DNA from: Synaphobranchus kaupii
Taxonomy: Eukaryota; Chordata; Actinopteri; Anguilliformes; Synaphobranchidae
Assembly: GCA_029718625.1 (NCBI GenBank)
Contig: CM056376.1
Location: 91,582,895 to 91,646,894 of the forward strand
Direction: 5' to 3'
DNA length: 64,000 nucleotides
The notes under the pieces are model-generated. The model was not told the DNA's origin, ran no database searches, and saw only the letters and a list, made by a program, of their open reading frames with translations. The translations under genes were made by a program, and so were the position numbers. Positions 11,609-22,600 of this stretch are shown here, in pieces (position 1 is the stretch's first letter; each line of letters opens with the position of its first letter).

Positions 11609-12328
11609 TAGAAATGCATCAGGGAGTGTGCAGGAATAGCTTTTCTTCTCCCCACCAAATAATAAATGCATAATCAAAGAGAGCAATAGACTAAGCTTCA
11701 GCAGGTGTGTGTGGGAATGATTAGGTGATATCAATCAAAACTAAAATGAAAATATGCTCCTTAAAAATGTAAACAAGGTGGTTATTTAATGGCAAAAGAT
11801 TCTACAGAGAGGTCAGGTGCACTAAAATGTGCAGACCACCTTTTAACCGCCTTTCAGATGTGGTATGGATTTGTGACTAAGCGCTGTGTGAGGGTAGGGT
11901 TTGGAGATTTAATATGACAGACCCTGTTCTTTTGAACAGGAATGTAATCTGCATACTGTATGATGGCACTTGTTGCTTGAATGTAAAACCACTAGTTAAC
12001 AGATAAAACGACAATAGCCATTCCATTAATCATATAATTATTGCAATATAAGCACTCAAGAATAGTCCGTGGTGTTATTATTCTGATATTCTTGAATATG
12101 CTGTGAATCTGTTCAGTGGTGGTTCAGAATGCAGCTTCACCCAACCGATGCACATAGAATCATGGGAGATTTATAGACCAAAGAAAGTATGCTTTTTATG
12201 TATGGTTCAAAACTATCCATGTTTTTCATTGATAATATATTGAATTCATAATACAATGTCAGTACACAAAACACACAGACATGGAGGATTTGTTTGAAAA
12301 TCTAACCAAATAACAGTGAGAAGGGGGT
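11609..12328. other. Intergenic, no feature seen
   Basis: AT-rich DNA between the solo LTR and the Tc1-type element. No gene or repeat recognised. Confidence 0.4.
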
Positions 12329-12495
12329 ACAGTGCCTTGCGAAAGTATTCACCCCCCTAGGCATTTTTCCTATTTTGTTGCAGTACAACCTGTAATTTAA
12401 ATAGATTTTTATTTGGATTTTATGTAATGGACCAACACAAAATAGTCCAAATAGGTGAAGTGAAATGAAAAAAAAAAAAACTCAAGGGTCTAAGG

Positions 12496-12698
12496 CAGGG
12501 GTGTCAAACTCCAGTCCTGGAGGGCCGCAGTGTCACAGGTATTTGTGGTTTCCTTTCAATCAGCACCCAGTTAAAGCATTGAGAACAAGGTGTGTGGACT
12601 TCTTAGCCAATTAGTGACTTAAATTAATCACTTGTGCTTAAACGCACCAAAAACCAGCAGACACTGCGGCCCTCCAGGACCGGATCTTGACACCCCTG
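12496..12698. mobile_element. 203-bp hAT-type MITE with 8-bp TSD
   Basis: Ends are CAGGGGTGTCAAACTCC and its reverse complement (GACACCCCTG), flanked by GTCTAAGG at 12488-12495 and 12699-12706. An 8-bp duplication is the hAT superfamily signature. It is inserted into the left arm of the palindrome, so it is younger. Confidence 0.88.
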
Positions 12699-12700
12699 GT

Positions 12701-12912
12701 CTAAGGTATCAAACGAGCCCCAAACCATCACTCTGCGGCCACATATGGAGTAGATGTGGATGGATCACTGCAAGGGTTATTTCTCCTGACTCATTTTCCT
12801 ATAAAACTCTATGGGGAAAAAAGTCAGGAGAAGAAACCCTTAAAGTGATCCATCCACATCTACTCCATATGTGGCCGCAGAGTGATGGTTTGGGGCTCGT
12901 TTGATACCTTAG
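12701..12912. repeat. Long palindrome with perfect 69-bp arms
   Basis: 12701-12769 is the exact reverse complement of 12844-12912. The 74-nt centre is itself partly palindromic (CTCCTGAC / GTCAGGAG). Related copies are at about 35155-35360 and 55225-55390. Confidence 0.92.
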
Positions 12913-13414
12913 ACCCTTGATGACTTACTGCCATTTAGCCAGTCATGTGTTCCATACTGTACCAGCGTAATTTACATCTGAATCTAGTCTCACCCCCCAA
13001 TTCCCATAGAGATCCATTCAAATGCAGAGAGGTTATAGTATCGCTTGTAACAGTACCTGAAAATAAGATATCGAGAGTCTTTTGATGTTGATGGGTCACA
13101 TACTTCAGGAAGTAACAGCATGCAAAGGATATGCGACCAAATATTAAATATGATACTTTAAAAATACATTAAAGCAAAGGGGGTGAATACATATGCACGT
13201 ACCACTTTTCAGTTTTGTATTTTTTTATTTATTTTTTAAAACATTATTTTTTAGTTTTCTTTTTCTTTTTTTTTCCATTTCACTTCACCAATTCGGACTA
13301 TTTTGTGTAAGGCCATTACATAAAATCCAAATAAAAATCAATTTAAATTACAGGTTGTAATGCAACAAAATAGGAAAAATGCCAAGGGGGGTGAATACTT
13401 TCGCAAGGCACTGT

Positions 13415-13668
13415 AATTCAAAGAAAGAGTGAATGTGTTTATTGATCACTAAGTCCACATTGCACCATTAAATGTGCCATAACCTTTCTCCCCTCTCTGT
13501 GTATGTAAGAGTTCTCATTGGAGCCCATACTGGAAAAAAGACTTACCATTGAAATAAATCTGCCAAATACTATCTTTGATCTGTTTCGCAATGCTTTGTA
13601 ACTGATTAGAAATTAGTTTTGAATGTATGCAAGCCACAACAGTGAGGACCACCACCACCACTTTTATA

Positions 13669-13669
<1 letters not shown>
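13415..13669. other. Intergenic, no feature seen
   Basis: No gene or repeat recognised. Confidence 0.35.
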
Positions 13670-13747
<78 letters not shown>

Positions 13748-13816
13748 CTCTCTCTCTGACACACACACACACACTGCATGCACACACACACACACACTCT
13801 CTCTCTCTCTCTCTCT
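13670..13816. repeat. Compound (CA)n/(CT)n microsatellite
   Basis: Alternating CA and CT blocks. Long His/Thr/Leu/Ser open frames on both strands here are repeat artefacts. Confidence 0.95.
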
Positions 13817-16730
13817 TCTGAACGTAATCTCACACTTCAGGCCAGTAGGCCAAGGATACTAAACTGAAAACACGCCGCACCATAAATGATCCTGATCTGG
13901 CATCGTCCAGCCCTCAGAAAAGTCAACATTATGAAAGGCAGTTCAATCCTGAGATATGTTTAAACAAGATATAGTACGATTGTGCCGAAACCTAGCATTT
14001 GAAAAAAAGTGCACTGAAGGGGATCAAAATGAAACCTTTGAACTGCTCATAACAAGCACGGCTACAAATTATTAAACAGTATAACTGGAGTTCATTGTCT
14101 CTTTGTCCTTTGTTTTCCCCAATATGGAATCCATTCTTTGGTTCTACCTGCACTTAGTGAACAACAGGGGCTTCCCTTACCTCATACTTTTGCAGCACTA
14201 TTGTTTTACAACCATCTGGCTACAATATGCTCCTTCCTTTGTCCTCTATTCTTGGCCTCATATGAAATAATAATTCAACGTTTTATTTATAGAACACAAA
14301 ACACCATTTGCTCTCCTTTCGTGACACCTGTCTCCATGTCTCTCATCGTTTTTCTTTTTTCTCTTTGTCCCTGCTTTCCGTGGCGCCTGCTAGATTTGGC
14401 TGAGGGCGGATGCATTGCGCTCATGCAAATGTCCGTGGTGAACCGTGATGCCTTTGAAAGGTGCGGGGGGGAAATGTAAATGAACATTCCATTCACCTTT
14501 CCTTCAGCATATACTCAGAACAATGGTGCGCACTGTGGCTCACGGCATCACATGCAGTTAGGCAGGAAATTGTTACTGTCGTTTACCCTGGACTGAAAAA
14601 CCTGAAAATCCAGCCGCAGCCCTGGTGTTACCGTACCACAGCGTGAAGGTATTACACCTGCTTGGTGCGCTCCACCCCAGATAACCAGGAGATATTAGCC
14701 TTCAGAAAGTTTACTTTAGAAACTACAAGTCATGTCATGTGTCACCACAAGTCATGTGTCAACGAATCACTATGCAAATCACTTGTTCGGCAAACATCCT
14801 TATCCAGGGCTACTTGCAAATGACTCATTTTTATACTTGGGTATTTACACAAGCCATTACGACAGCAGTACTCCACCTGAAAGCCAAACCAAATTACAGG
14901 CCATGTTTCCAATATGGTATGTTGCTGCCACTGGAAATGAAAATCCCATTGCATCTTTCTTGACAACAGATTGATCTGAATAAAACTCTACTAATTTCTA
15001 CTGTGCATTTGAGACCACATCCACAAGACTGCTGTGAAACACGTGTAAGATCTGTCATGGCCTATTTACTGTGGGGTGCATTACATGGGATGACACATGT
15101 TTTTCTTCCTCAAAGACTTATTCTCAGTCTCTTTTTTAGTCTTTTAAACCATTTTTTTCAGACAGAACTTCGAAGCATGGGTCTTTCAGCATGTAAAGAC
15201 AGATGCAACTGCATTTTGAACTTAAAACAGCTCAGCATTTACTTTCAGGACTGAAACTGTCTTTTCCCCGGGTTGTGAGAGTGCCTCAACTCTGCCTCAA
15301 ATCCAGCAGAGCACATGGGGACAGCCAACAGAATAATATCACAGTCATACTCATGGATGTGCAAATATTTATGGTTCTAAATATTATGGGTGATGTTCAC
15401 GCTTTCACGCTTGTGTATCCATGAAACTGCAGAGGACAGTCACACGCACGCACAAACAAGCACTCGCACACTAATGAAAGCAATAAAACAAAGATGCATG
15501 CAATGTTGTAATTTATTCATGTACCAGGCCATTTGTCATATTGAAGCATCACACCTACTGCCTATCAGTGGTCTCACAGGTAAGGACTGACATTAAATCT
15601 TCCATCTAATCCTCTTACAAACCTCTCTTTGAAGTGCTTAACTGGAAAATGATGAAAATATGCAATGTAGACACTATGTGTGTCTTTTTGGGTCTAAGGA
15701 GGTTTTCTTTATTTCCATTTCCCCCAATATTCTGTGCTAAGACACAGTTATGGTGTTTTCAGAAGCTAAAACCTTTCAAATTAAATTGTTGGCTCTCTCA
15801 AACAAGCTTTTCCCTACGCTGCTCTTACTACACAACAACGGCTTGTTGCACTTTTGTGTGAACTGTGAGTCAGTCTGGATCAGGGCGTCAGCTAGGTAAA
15901 AGGAGTAATAATAATTAGTTGTAAATATTTGTGAACCATCTGTCTGTGGAAAAAGAGACAAAACAAGGACTTTTCCCCAGCTTGCTGAAATATATATGTA
16001 TTTATTTCAGATTTTAGTCTCCTATTTGGAGTAGTGTGATGTACGGCACACATAACAATTGTGGGTGAAATCCCGCTACATGCCCACAAACAATGTCCAT
16101 CCAGTGGCCTGGCCTGCCCTGTACTGCAGCGTTTTCTGAGGTTAAACCCAGAGGCGAAACTACCAGCGGTGCAGGAAGTGCAGCTGCACTAAAGCCCCTG
16201 GCCACTAGGGGGCACCCTAAAGGCGGGTATACACTGTGCAATATTTGCCACAATTTTGCGGTCCCAGACGCTATTTGCTAATCGTGTAAGAATTATTTTG
16301 TGAGTGAGCTGAAATCGGCCATCTTAGATCCCTCAGTATGTCATTCACGGACGGCTGTTTTAGTGAATCTTAGCCTCCGTCAGAAGGCTGGCACTCTGGC
16401 AGTGACAGAAAATTTGGGTGAAGATCTTGCAATGTGACTGCTGCTACAACCATAGACTGTGATGAACAACCAGTAGTTGCACAGAAATGTGTGACGTATA
16501 CAACAGCACATGTAGCACTGGGTGGACTCGTTTTGCAAGCAGGAGGCCTCCCGACCATGCCCGCGTGGGCGTGTTCTGCACTTGTTTTGCACAAAAAGCA
16601 GCTGCCGGGCGTCGCCGCCCTGCCCGCTAGAAACTAGAGGCGAAGTCAGGCGAAAAATGTAAAACGCCAATGAGTGGTTCCACGTGAGCCATGCCGGTTT
16701 GTGGATCTTTTGATTTGCTTATGATGCACA
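13817..16730. other. Intergenic, no gene seen
   Basis: About 2.9 kb with only short unrelated open frames (the longest about 113 codons at 14138-14479, with no recognisable motif). From about 16140 the sequence resembles dispersed-repeat DNA, but I cannot assign a family. Confidence 0.4.
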
Positions 16731-17035
16731 GGGTGCGTCCCAATATTCTTCACTCCCCACCTCCTTTCCTCCACTCCCCCACTACCACTCCTCTCCTACC
16801 CGGAAGTATGCAAAACTGCCTGAACGTTTCAAGTACAAGTATTTGCATGTACAATATACAATGTACCTGACATTGCGGTTTGTGTCGGGACATTAACTCA
16901 TATGTAACCATTAATACGTAATTAAGATGTAATCAGCAACATTAGATTAAAACACAAAGATCCGTTTACGGGGCATGGAGGAGAGGAGGTGGTAGTGGAA
17001 AGGAGGGTGCATTTTTCGAGTATTGGGACGCACCC
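16731..17035. mobile_element. MITE with GGGTGCGTCCCAATA ends
   Basis: The left end GGGTGCGTCCCAATA (16731) is matched by TATTGGGACGCACCC ending 17035. The inverted similarity extends inward through the C-rich and G-rich stretches. No coding capacity, and no clear target-site duplication. Confidence 0.75.
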
Positions 17036-17925
17036 ACGGTGCCCGTTTATAGTTGATTCCCTCGCCCGCCACGTGATGCGGGATAGGCCAACATGATCAA
17101 AACGAGTCCATCCACTCTAACCACAACTGTTCTAACATTCTTTCATTCAGTGCATGCACAGTTTTCAAAGTAAATTAGCATTTTTGGGTTTGTTATCAAT
17201 CCATTTAGGTGGTTTTAAAATGCATTGAACAAAGCACTTGATTAAAAATAGTTTATCCACAATAGCTATTTCTTTCTTATTGTATTAGTATTGTTTGGAA
17301 GAAATAACTGCTGGTATATTAATGTTGGCTGTCCAATCATGACAGATAAACACACGTGATTAAAAAAAAACTGAACCGGCGCTGTAACATAATGTAAGAA
17401 CAAAGAAGAGCTTAATCCTGACCATTTGTTTTCTCCAAACTGCAACAGCCTACTACAATTTAGTAAACCTAAAAAGTAAAGCGGTGCCAAGTAGGGGTAA
17501 ACGAGAGCAGGTGGAGTGTGGCCACTGCCAAAATTAGATTGATAAAATTTTAAAGTGTGGTGAGGGATTGTCTAACTAAGAAACTGGATACCATGCCAGT
17601 TATTACAAATGGTGAATATTAAGTGCTTGTGACCTTAATTCTAGAGTTCCATTTAAGTGAGTTGTCGACATACACTTGGCTGTTGGTTTTTCATCGAGGA
17701 CTGTGCAGGGTAATTATCCCTGAACGTTCCTGAATAGAGATGGAGCCAATTCTAAGGTAGTGCTTGATAGCATCATCGCTGTCACATTAGAAGGCTTACT
17801 GTGGTTATGATCATACTGTTGAGTCAACTTGCATGGTGCATTTTTGTTGTTTCTCTGGTGTTTTGGTTTGATTATTTGACATGTCTGGCTGTGATGGTTT
17901 TTAGAAGGTATTATGATATTGTTGA

Positions 17926-17929
<4 letters not shown>

Positions 17930-17976
<47 letters not shown>
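17930..17976. repeat. (ATT)n microsatellite
   Basis: About 15 ATT units, uninterrupted. Confidence 0.95.
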
Positions 17977-18946
17977 GAGCAGTAAGTTTGGGGCCACTGG
18001 GCTGAACACTGGGATCAGAGATGGCATGGCTGCCTGCTTTCCGGTGGAATAATAGGCCTGTGGGGGTGGAGCCCCACAAAAAATTTTGCACCAGGGGCCA
18101 TAACAAATACGTTACACCACTGGTTAAACTGGTACACATGCTCCACAACATAGCACCAAGGTGGCACTCCTGCCCACGTCCAAGTCAAACTTGGCCCGTC
18201 TCACTTATAAAAAGACAGGCTCCATGGACAAATACACTCCAGGGGGAAGTCTTGTACACAATCTTTCCAGTGCCTGTCGTGCAGGGAAATGTAGCCTTGT
18301 TTTTGTGGGATTCATCCTCGGTTGCCAGAGCTAAAAGGAACCCCTCAGACCATACTACGCTCGCTTCCAGAGAGCCCTCACCTCAGCATAACTCCTGCTG
18401 GGCACTGACTAGAAGGTATGCTCAGGTACTGTACCCGTTTGCTTATAATTACATGTTCATATAAATTCAGTTCAGCCTTGGCAGCCCAGTTGAAGGGGAG
18501 GTGAGGCTATGGTCACCTCTCTGGTGACACATCCCAAATGGACCCACCAACTTTGACAAGGTGGCATCAGCTGGGGCTTGTGGTGGTGCTTGGAAAGGGC
18601 TGAGAGTCTACTGTGCTCATAATGCCACCATAATGGAGATTTATTCTAGAATTATTCTGCCCTTTATAGATGTACTGTTATTCATCAGTAATTGTACAAC
18701 AGTAGACAGCATGATTAATATTCTAACATTCTTAAATAGGGTTAGAGACATGGCTTTTGTAAACAAGGACACTATGTTGAAGTCAGTCATTAGAAATCCT
18801 TAAGTTTAAAGTTAATCATCATGCATCAATTTACAGTAAAATAGTTTTATTCCAACCATTGACTTTCACTTAACTTCTCACATTTCAAATCTTTGTCCCT
18901 TGTGTTTAATGAATGAAGGATGAATGGATGTCTTCTTCACATGGAC

Positions 18947-19071
<125 letters not shown>

Positions 19072-19108
19072 TAATCATGTGTGACAAAGTGCTGTGTACG
19101 GCTGCAGT

Positions 19109-19186
19109 GGGTTTCAAACCACAGACCTCACCAGCTACTTCCCACAACAAGAGGTATGATTATCCCCCTGAGCTAAAGACCACAAT
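19109..19186 (-). repeat. tRNA-derived (SINE-like) fragment
   Basis: On the minus strand there is an A-box-like TAGCTCAGGGGG followed about 50 nt later by a B-box-like GGTTTGAAACCC, the internal promoter layout of tRNA-derived SINEs. Stems are imperfect, so a working tRNA gene is unlikely. Confidence 0.5.
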
Positions 19187-19693
19187 GTATGGTGCTAGGG
19201 AGCTAATCACACTCTTATTGTTTCCTCAGGGGTGCCCTCATATTCTATTGTGGATTTCAACTGCTAACTAATGTCTTTGAGCCACTGCTGCATTCTCCCC
19301 CTCTGAACTCCTGCAGTAACCTCAGACAACTGATAGGCATCATTCATATTGGCTCCACGTTGCGTACCGCTGTAACAAGGGTAAGTCTGCCACAGGCTTA
19401 AAAGCCCTCATCAACTGCTCTGTACAAGAGATTCCATTGGCCCAAGTTAAGGACTTGGGTCAAGGTCACAATTCAATCCAATAATTATCATAGCGGACAT
19501 TAACAGTACATGTGTGAATGGTGAGGGGTGACATGTTGTGTGATGTGTAAATGGTATGTGATGTGCGCACACATGCTTAAGTATGTGTGTGTGGTACAGT
19601 GCTGTGTGTGTGACATGTGGTGTGAGTCTGCCTGTATATACATATGTGCATGTACATGTGTGTAACTGATAATTCTTTCTCATAGGCATTACG

Positions 19694-22600
19694 ATGGGCC
19701 AGGTCATTCAGATGAGCAGAGGTTGTCCTCTGCTGTGGCCTGCCCTCACCTTCTACCTGCTAGGGACCCTGAGCCATGCCCTGTCCTACCCCCCGACCGC
19801 TGTCCCTCTGTCGGACGACCTGCCCTTCATTGTGGTGTGGAACATACCCACAATCGCGTGCCAAAAGCACAACATTCCCCTGGACACATCCCCATTCAGG
19901 GTAGTGACCACACCTGCCAAGGTGCCCGGGCAGCCACTCATGCTGTTCTATGCGAACCGGCTGGGCCTGTACCCGCATGTGAACGCAGCCACCAAGCAGC
20001 AGCTCTATGGGGGCATCCCACAGAGAGGGAACCTAACAGCCAGCCTGGCCAAGGCCCAGACCGACATCGCCCATTACATCACCTCTGAGTCCTCCCCCGG
20101 CATGGCTGTCATCGACTGGGAAGACTGGCGCCCTCTGTGGGACAGGAACTGGGGTTTCAAGAGGATCTACCGTACCTTGTCCGTCGTCCATGCCCGCCAG
20201 AGAGACCCCTCCATGACCACGGGTAAGACCATCACCATGGCGAAGAGGCAGTTCCAGAACGCCGCTAGGAACTACATGGTAGAGACCCTGGGGTTGGGGG
20301 TGAAGCAGAGGCCCCGGTATCTTTGGGGCTTCTACCTGTTCCCAAACTGTTACAACAATGGGTGGGCGGAGCCGGGCTACACAGGGAGGTGCCCCGTGGA
20401 GGCGCAGAGCCAAAATGACAAGCTGCTGTGGCTGTGGAAGTCCAGCACTGCCCTCTACCCTTCTGTCTACTTGCTATCCGCCCTGGGAGGGACCCACAGT
20501 GCTGCGCTGTATGTCCGCAACCGCGTCCAGGAGGCCATGAGGGTGGCTGCATTGCCTAAGAGGTCCTTCACTGCCCCTGTCTACGTCTACACCCGTCCTG
20601 TCTTCATTGACCAGAACAGGAGCTTTCTGAGCAAGGTGAGTGCAGGATCCTTACCCTCTTATAAGTATACAGTTAACTCAAGAATTATTGGCATCCTTCA
20701 TGAAAATGAGCAAAAATGATTGTACGGGGATGGCAGGTATGCCACCCGCTAAGTTCCGGTTTGGCGGGGCATGCCCCATACCTATACAGAACCGAGAGTT
20801 TGCCACTCTTCAGGGTTTGCTACAGAAATAACCACAATGACCAGACTCTCAGCCCTTAAAAACAATTAACTTCTGTACCTTCTAACCACACAGAATTCAG
20901 ATATAACCTCACACATACTGTACACACAATAAACCGCCAACTTGGGTTATTTTTGCTATTTTTCTTCTTATTATTATTTTTCCTGCCGATTTTGTCATCA
21001 AAAATGCTCCATGCCCTCAAAGAATCATTCTCCCCATTGGATAATAACATCTGATCTGCTAATATGATACAAAAGCCCTATGTCGTGTAACTATCACCAT
21101 GAAGCCATCTTGGCTTTGGGGACAGAGCAACGGCCTTCCCCGCTGAAGATCCGGTTTCGAGCCCCTGCCTGGTCCCAAAGATTAAATTAGTCTTTGGGCT
21201 AAATTCACGGTACAGCTGACAGGGAAAAACAATGTACACATGTTATGCTTTTCAATGTTAAACAATGTGACCATGTGAAAACCTCAGACAGAATTCTCAC
21301 TGTTAATTTTACTCTTTAGCCAAAACATGGTGTAGCCAGCTAGCCATGTTTGTTTTGCATTCATAGGCTACAACTGGCTGGCTACCTGCCTGGTTTTTCT
21401 TTCAGCTCTGAAAAATGAAACTACTCAAGTGCCGCTGGCTAGCCAGCAATGCCAAATTCAGAATCAATGATAATCATTCACGGTTAGCATAAAACATACA
21501 GTAATATAGCTAACTGTAATAACGATTACATTTACTAGCAACACAAGTGTGTATACCAGCCTTTCACCACAATGTTGCCTACACGCACAATCAACCATAT
21601 GGCAATGATTGTCAATTTCATATCTCATGGCCATTTAAGTAAGTGTTTATAACTTTTCCTCAATATTGATATTCTAATTATGTCACAATGGGCCTCATTC
21701 ACAAAACGTGAGCAAAACAAATTTGTGAGTAGCTAAATCGTTCATATTAGCAATTTTCTCCATATTTTGGCATTCATCAAAGTTTTCGTTCCTGAGATCA
21801 TAGTTGCTAACTTGGCGACTTTGTCGTTAGATTTAGTGGCTTTTTAGACCCCCTTAGCGACTGTATTAAAAAAAAGAGCCTAGTGACAAATGTAGCGGCT
21901 TCTTGAGCAGACATCTGCTACTTTCCTTGGAATAGTCGCCAACACTACTTGGTGGGACTATAGTCTTTCCTGCGCTCGCTATCGCTCTACAGTGCACATA
22001 GCGGTAAGTGCAGAGAGAAGCTGCAGTGGACTGTCCACCAGTGAGACTAAGTAGGCTATTCAACCAGTGTTACGTATTTCCAATCCATATGAAGAATACA
22101 AAAAGAGGAGCTGCTCAAGGAACGACACGGTTCCAGACCCGCACGTCTGGCCCATGTACATGAAACATAATAAATCATATACTGCAGCCTATGCGCACTG
22201 ATCAGAACGGACCTCGCTAGCTATATAGCATAGCTTGCTATATGGGATAGACCTGGGTAGCTGGCAAATACAACGTGAATTATATAAGACAATTGGGGCA
22301 CGGGCTATAGATAGCCACCAACACGGATAAAGGAGAGATTAAAACTTTTAGAGATTAAAAATGGCAACTGAAAGACTGTTGTCGCTATGTGTTCACGTTT
22401 CTGGAGACAAACTTGCTGGGTCTCAGTCTACGGTCTATGGTCTCAGTAGCCTAACAAAACTCCGGTGATGGCTTGTCATTTGACGTTTAAAAGCTTCAAA
22501 ACTATTTTACTCAGAATTTGATATTAAGACATACAGATCATGAAAAGATATTTTTGCATGAAATCAGATGAAGCTTGTCACCGTGAAAGCAGCTGATTTG

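Larger units (their letters stand above)
12329..13414. mobile_element. Non-autonomous Tc1-like element with nested insertions
   Basis: Inverted ends of about 140 bp begin ACAGTGCCTTGCGAAAGTAT at 12329 and close in reverse complement at 13414, flanked by TA. This is a known fish Tc1/mariner end type. There is no transposase. The interior is a palindromic block (about 12481-13165) that also occurs inside two other elements of this window. A small hAT MITE lies in one of its arms. Confidence 0.85.

Noticed and set aside
13606..13862. His/Thr/Leu/Ser-rich and Cys/Val-rich frames
   Set aside because: They are translations of CA/CT microsatellites; the same applies to 18878-19271 and 55874-56197.
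18021..18464. 147-codon open frame
   Set aside because: No recognisable motif, and it lies in sequence resembling dispersed-repeat DNA.
19109..19186. Functional tRNA gene
   Set aside because: A and B boxes are present, but the stems do not pair well. It is better read as a SINE fragment.
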